DNA from: Bacillota bacterium
Lineage (GTDB): Bacteria; Bacillota; Clostridia; Lachnospirales; Lachnospiraceae
Assembly (NCBI GenBank): GCA_023392995.1
Contig: JAEWMZ010000094.1
Location: forward strand, 1 to 33,023
DNA: 33,023 bases
Direction: 5' to 3'
Translations under genes and position numbers: made by a program
Part shown: positions 31,960-33,023 of the stretch, in pieces
How positions within the stretch are numbered: the stretch's first letter is position 1
Layout of the letters: every line of letters starts with the position of its first letter
The notes under the pieces: model-generated
Database searches by the model: none
Told to the model about the DNA's origin: nothing
The model's input: the letters and a program-made list of their open reading frames with translations, nothing else

Positions 31960-33023
31960 ATGCTTTATATTGGTGTTGATTTAGGTACTTCCTCAATAAA
32001 ACTATTATTAATGGATGAGGAGGGAGATATCAAAAGTATTGTAACAAGAGAATATCCCTTGTATTTCCCGAAGCCAGGCTGGTCTGAACAGAATCCGGAG
32101 GATTGGTATACTGCTTTAGTAGACGGAATTGCAGAATTAACAAGTGCTTGTGATAAAACGCAGATTGATGGTATCAGCTTTAGCGGCCAGATGCATGGAA
32201 TGGTAATTCTTGATGAGAATGACCAGGTTATTCGTCCGGCGATCCTTTGGAACGATGGTCGTACTCAGGCGGAATGTGATTATCTCAATCTTGAAATAGG
32301 AAGAGAGAAAATATCCAGCTACACCGCGAATATGGCATTAACCGGATTTACAGCTCCAAAATTGCTATGGGTTAGAAATAACGAGCCGGAGAATTTCGCG
32401 AAGATCAAGAAGGTCATGCTGCCGAAGGATTATGTAGCTTATAAATTATCTGGTGTACATTGCACCGACGTATCCGATGCTTCCGGTATGCTTTTGCTGG
32501 ATGTTAAGAATAAGCGCTGGTCCCAGGAAATGCTTGAGCTGTGTGGTCTGAAGGAAGAGCAGATGGCTAAAATACATGAATCCTATCAAGTAGTTGGAAA
32601 CATGACAGAGGCGGCAGCAAAAGAGCTTGGTTTATCTACCAACATCAAGGTAATTGCTGGCGGCGGTGATCAGGCAGTTGCAGCTGTGGGAACAGGAACC
32701 GTTGGAGAAGGAAAATGTAATGTATCACTTGGTACCTCCGGCGTAGTGTTTATTTCCTCCAAGGAATTCGCGGTAGATGATAATAATGCACTTCATGCTT
32801 TTGCTCATGCAGATGGAAAATATCATTTCATGGGAGTAATGCTCTCAGCAGCAGCTTCTAATAAATGGTGGATGGACGATATCATTGGAACAAAGGAATA
32901 TGGAAAGGAACAGAAGGAGATCGGAGAGCTTGGAAAGAATCAGGTATTCTTCTTGCCTTATCTCATGGGAGAAAGAACGCCCCATAATAATCCAAATGCC
33001 AGAGGAACCTTTATTGGCATGAC
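31960..33023 (+). CDS. xylB: Xylulokinase XylB (5' part; runs off the window)
   Basis: The first 354 codons of a FGGY-family sugar kinase, open to the window edge. It begins MLYIGVDLGTSSIKLLLMDEEG (phosphate-1 motif) and contains FSGQMHGMVILD, ILWNDGRTQAEC, LPKDYVAYKLSG, and GGGDQAVAAVGTGTV with the probable catalytic Asp. SGQMHG is typical of xylulokinases, which make xylulose 5-phosphate for the pentose pathway. A full enzyme is about 490-500 residues, so about 140 are missing here. Start at ATG 31960 behind GAAAGGAGTG. The divergent ROK repressor supports the assignment. Confidence 0.92.
   Translation, partial: MLYIGVDLGTSSIKLLLMDEEGDIKSIVTREYPLYFPKPGWSEQNPEDWYTALVDGIAELTSACDKTQIDGISFSGQMHGMVILDENDQVIRPAILWNDGRTQAECDYLNLEIGREKISSYTANMALTGFTAPKLLWVRNNEPENFAKIKKVMLPKDYVAYKLSGVHCTDVSDASGMLLLDVKNKRWSQEMLELCGLKEEQMAKIHESYQVVGNMTEAAAKELGLSTNIKVIAGGGDQAVAAVGTGTVGEGKCNVSLGTSGVVFISSKEFAVDDNNALHAFAHADGKYHFMGVMLSAAASNKWWMDDIIGTKEYGKEQKEIGELGKNQVFFLPYLMGERTPHNNPNARGTFIGM

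Overview
The window looks like low-GC, spore-forming Firmicutes chromosome, most likely Lachnospiraceae (a Lachnoclostridium / Clostridium phytofermentans-like organism). This is inferred from an HrcA/CIRCE-controlled groESL operon, AddAB recombination genes, two SleC-type spore cortex-lytic proteins, a small acid-soluble spore protein, xylR/xylB, strong GGAGG ribosome sites and protein similarity recalled from memory. No database search was possible. Most of the window is ordinary housekeeping DNA; the unusual material lies between the genes.

Layout, left to right. The tail of an unknown gene and its terminator (1-123) precede a gene-free AT-rich stretch and groES-groEL behind a perfect CIRCE operator. 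After groEL comes a 336-bp inverted repeat and a relic of a subtilisin-like protease. A TPP riboswitch then precedes thiT and a polysaccharide deacetylase. Two palindromic elements separate these from a minus-strand tandem pair of SleC-like genes. carA-carB (plus strand, overlapping by one base) ends at a strong hairpin facing a VOC/glyoxalase gene. Next are a secreted Ig-like (BIG2) protein on the minus strand, a tandem-repeat leader, an OmpR-type response regulator with its sensor kinase, and a likely 6S RNA. nadE, degV, an FMN-bind-like membrane protein (minus), addB-addA, a SASP gene, a ROK repressor (minus) and the 5' part of xylB complete the window.

How the genes work together. groES/groEL form the chaperonin. 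thiT imports thiamine under TPP feedback. carAB makes carbamoyl phosphate for pyrimidines and arginine. nadE makes NAD. AddAB processes double-strand breaks. The SleC pair and the SASP serve spore germination and spore DNA protection. The ROK gene and xylB form a divergent sugar (probably xylulose) module.

The most interesting signal is a family of five related palindromic elements of 143-148 bp, at 5108-5250, 20176-20323, 21959-22106, 29660-29807 and 31780-31924. They have terminal inverted repeats and TA-rich flanks, like a MITE. Four of them end only 31-35 nt before the start codon of the next gene (degV, addB, SASP gene, xylB), whichever way round they lie, so they should be transcribed as structured 5' leaders. 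In two cases the element is open in frame with the gene and creates a false N-terminal extension. Other points are a possible three-segment SD switch before nadE, a Glu/Lys-rich insertion inside AddA, and an 18-nt tandem repeat that may be a small RNA.
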